This document shows, in pieces, positions 20,526 through 21,287 of a stretch of DNA of 21,287 bases. The position numbers and the translations under genes were made by a program. This DNA is from an uncultured Flavobacteriaceae bacterium (GTDB lineage Bacteria > Bacteroidota > Bacteroidia > Flavobacteriales > Flavobacteriaceae). The stretch lies in NCBI GenBank assembly GCA_937901915.1, contig CALGUD010000017.1, forward strand, positions 1-21,287. The letters are read 5' to 3'. Positions within the stretch are counted from its first letter, which is position 1. The number at the start of each line of letters is the position of its first letter. Under the pieces are notes generated by a model. That model was not told the origin of the DNA. It worked only from the letters and a program-made list of their open reading frames with translations, and ran no database searches.

Positions 20526-21102
20526 CGTCTTTGTTTGTAAGTAAATCCAGAAAATTTGTTATAATATTTAAACTTACAGTCTGTGTGCTTTGCGATCTTG
20601 TTAATAGCCCAAAGAAGGTTGTATGAATGATTTCAGTAAGTAGCGTTGAATCAATTGTTTTATCTAAATCTCCATCTTGTTGTGCCTGGGACACAGTTGG
20701 TTCAATAATCCTGATAAACTTATTGAATTGATTAGAAGCAGTTTCTGCTACTAATAGATTCAAAGCCCCCATTTCCGACATCATATTGTTAACCAAGCAA
20801 CCTCTATAATTTTTTTCAGGTTGAGCATTGAGCATGTCTGTATAAAGATTGCGTAGAAGATCAATTGCCTGAAAACTAGTGTCTGACAACTGTTTCTGCA
20901 AATAATTCGTTATTAAGTCGCCATATGCTTCAACAATTGTCAACAAAAAAAATTCCTTACTTTTAAATGAATTGTAAAAGGCTCCTTTTGTCATCCCTGT
21001 TTCTTTACAAATTCTATCAATGCCCAAATTATGATACCCATAGGCCCAGAAAAGTTCCATTCCTTTGTTAACCACGGCTTCTTTGTCATGTTTATAATTC
21101 AT
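20506..21102 (-). CDS. TetR/AcrR family transcriptional repressor
   Basis: A 198-residue repressor with an N-terminal helix-turn-helix at about residues 8-52 (FWAYGYHNLGIDRICKETG, then MTKGAFYNSFKSKEFFL) and an all-helical ligand and dimer domain. The region NYRGCLVNNMMSEMG is typical of the YxAF/NemR-like subgroup of TetR proteins. The only sensible start is the ATG at 21102. Its promoter has the -33 TTTG and -7 TATATTTG boxes with a near-perfect palindrome between them, so the protein very likely represses its own operon until an inducer binds. The inducer is unknown; relatives respond to electrophiles or small aromatic compounds. NTF2-like and DinB genes follow. Confidence 0.94.
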   Translation of the reverse strand: MNYKHDKEAVVNKGMELFWAYGYHNLGIDRICKETGMTKGAFYNSFKSKEFFLLTIVEAYGDLITNYLQKQLSDTSFQAIDLLRNLYTDMLNAQPEKNYRGCLVNNMMSEMGALNLLVAETASNQFNKFIRIIEPTVSQAQQDGDLDKTIDSTLLTEIIHTTFFGLLTRSQSTQTVSLNIITNFLDLLTNKDDGRIKN

Positions 21103-21106
21103 ACTA

Positions 21107-21138
21107 CAAATATAATTAAACAGACCGTTCTGTACAAA
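21107..21138 (-). promoter_or_regulatory. Autoregulated promoter and operator of the TetR operon
   Basis: On the minus strand TTTG (21138-21135), a 20-nt spacer and TATATTTG (21114-21107) form a Bacteroidota-type promoter ending 4 nt before the TetR ATG. The spacer holds ACAGACCGTTCTGT at 21120-21133, a palindrome with one mismatched pair, which is a likely TetR binding site. A bound repressor would cover the spacer between both boxes. Confidence 0.7.
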
Positions 21139-21186
21139 TATATTTTAACTTTTTATTATTGTTTTTGTAATCAAATAAAAAACACG

Positions 21187-21287
21187 TTAATGTATTATAG
21201 CATTACTTTTTAACCAATCGGACATAGCTTCGTAATATTCATCACATGCCAGCCATCCGTATTGCTGCAGATCCTCCCTATAAGCAC
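21187..21287 (-). CDS. C-terminal end of an unidentified protein (partial)
   Basis: The minus strand from the right edge to the TAA at 21189-21187 is open and reads AYREDLQQYGWLACDEYYEA followed by MSDWLKSNAIIH. The sequence is acidic and aromatic and looks like normal coding, ending 48 nt before the TetR promoter. It cannot be identified from 32 residues. It lies upstream of the TetR operon on the same strand but is probably in a separate unit, since the TetR operon has its own promoter. Confidence 0.55.
   Translation of the reverse strand, partial: AYREDLQQYGWLACDEYYEAMSDWLKSNAIIH

Overview
The window looks like a chromosome segment of a Bacteroidota bacterium, most likely class Flavobacteriia. 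The evidence is AT-rich DNA, a type IX secretion (T9SS) sorting tail on a secreted enzyme, Bacteroidota-type promoters (TTTG / 19-20 nt / TAnnTTTG), weak or absent Shine-Dalgarno sequences, a LytTR response regulator, and flavobacterial-style PriA, S6 and S18. I saw no tRNA, rRNA, CRISPR array, insertion sequence or integrase.

Layout. (1) 1-419, minus: start of rpsR and complete rpsF, led by a textbook promoter at 448-478. (2) 608-1300, plus: an orphan LytTR response regulator whose stop overlaps the stop of the convergent priA. (3) 1297-6672, minus: a run read as nadC > YihY/BrkB membrane protein > two tandem DUF2147 secreted proteins > priA. (4) 6782-7255, plus: rlmH. (5) 7323-9601, minus: a GH20 beta-hexosaminidase lipoprotein and an unrecognised secreted protein. 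(6) 9750-13055, plus: rdgB, a DEAD-box RNA helicase with DbpA-type domain and basic tail (followed by a strong terminator), and a secreted carboxypeptidase-regulatory-like protein. (7) 13208-13840, minus: an HD-superfamily hydrolase. (8) 14161-15531, plus: a secreted three-part GH11 xylanase-CBM60-T9SS protein with its own terminator. (9) 15599-18705, minus: a YcxB-like protein, an unknown two-helix membrane protein, and a tight pair of a diacylglycerol-kinase-family lipid kinase and an App1-type phosphatase. (10) 18749-18856, plus: a possible 35-residue Arg/Lys-rich peptide gene. (11) 18947-19611, minus: a DUF6364/PIN toxin-antitoxin pair. (12) 19702-21102, minus: a TetR > NTF2-like > DinB operon with an operator set between its -33 and -7 boxes. 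(13) The 3' end of an unidentified gene at the right edge.

Most of the window is ordinary core and household content. The most notable items are: the xylanase gene, whose GH11 and CBM60 parts have clearly higher GC and GC3 than its signal peptide and T9SS tail, suggesting an acquired enzyme core between native export signals; the lipid kinase/phosphatase pair with potentially opposing activities; the clean TetR autoregulatory promoter; and the small basic ORF with a codon-encoded palindrome and terminator-like hairpin. I found nothing I can firmly call an undescribed system.
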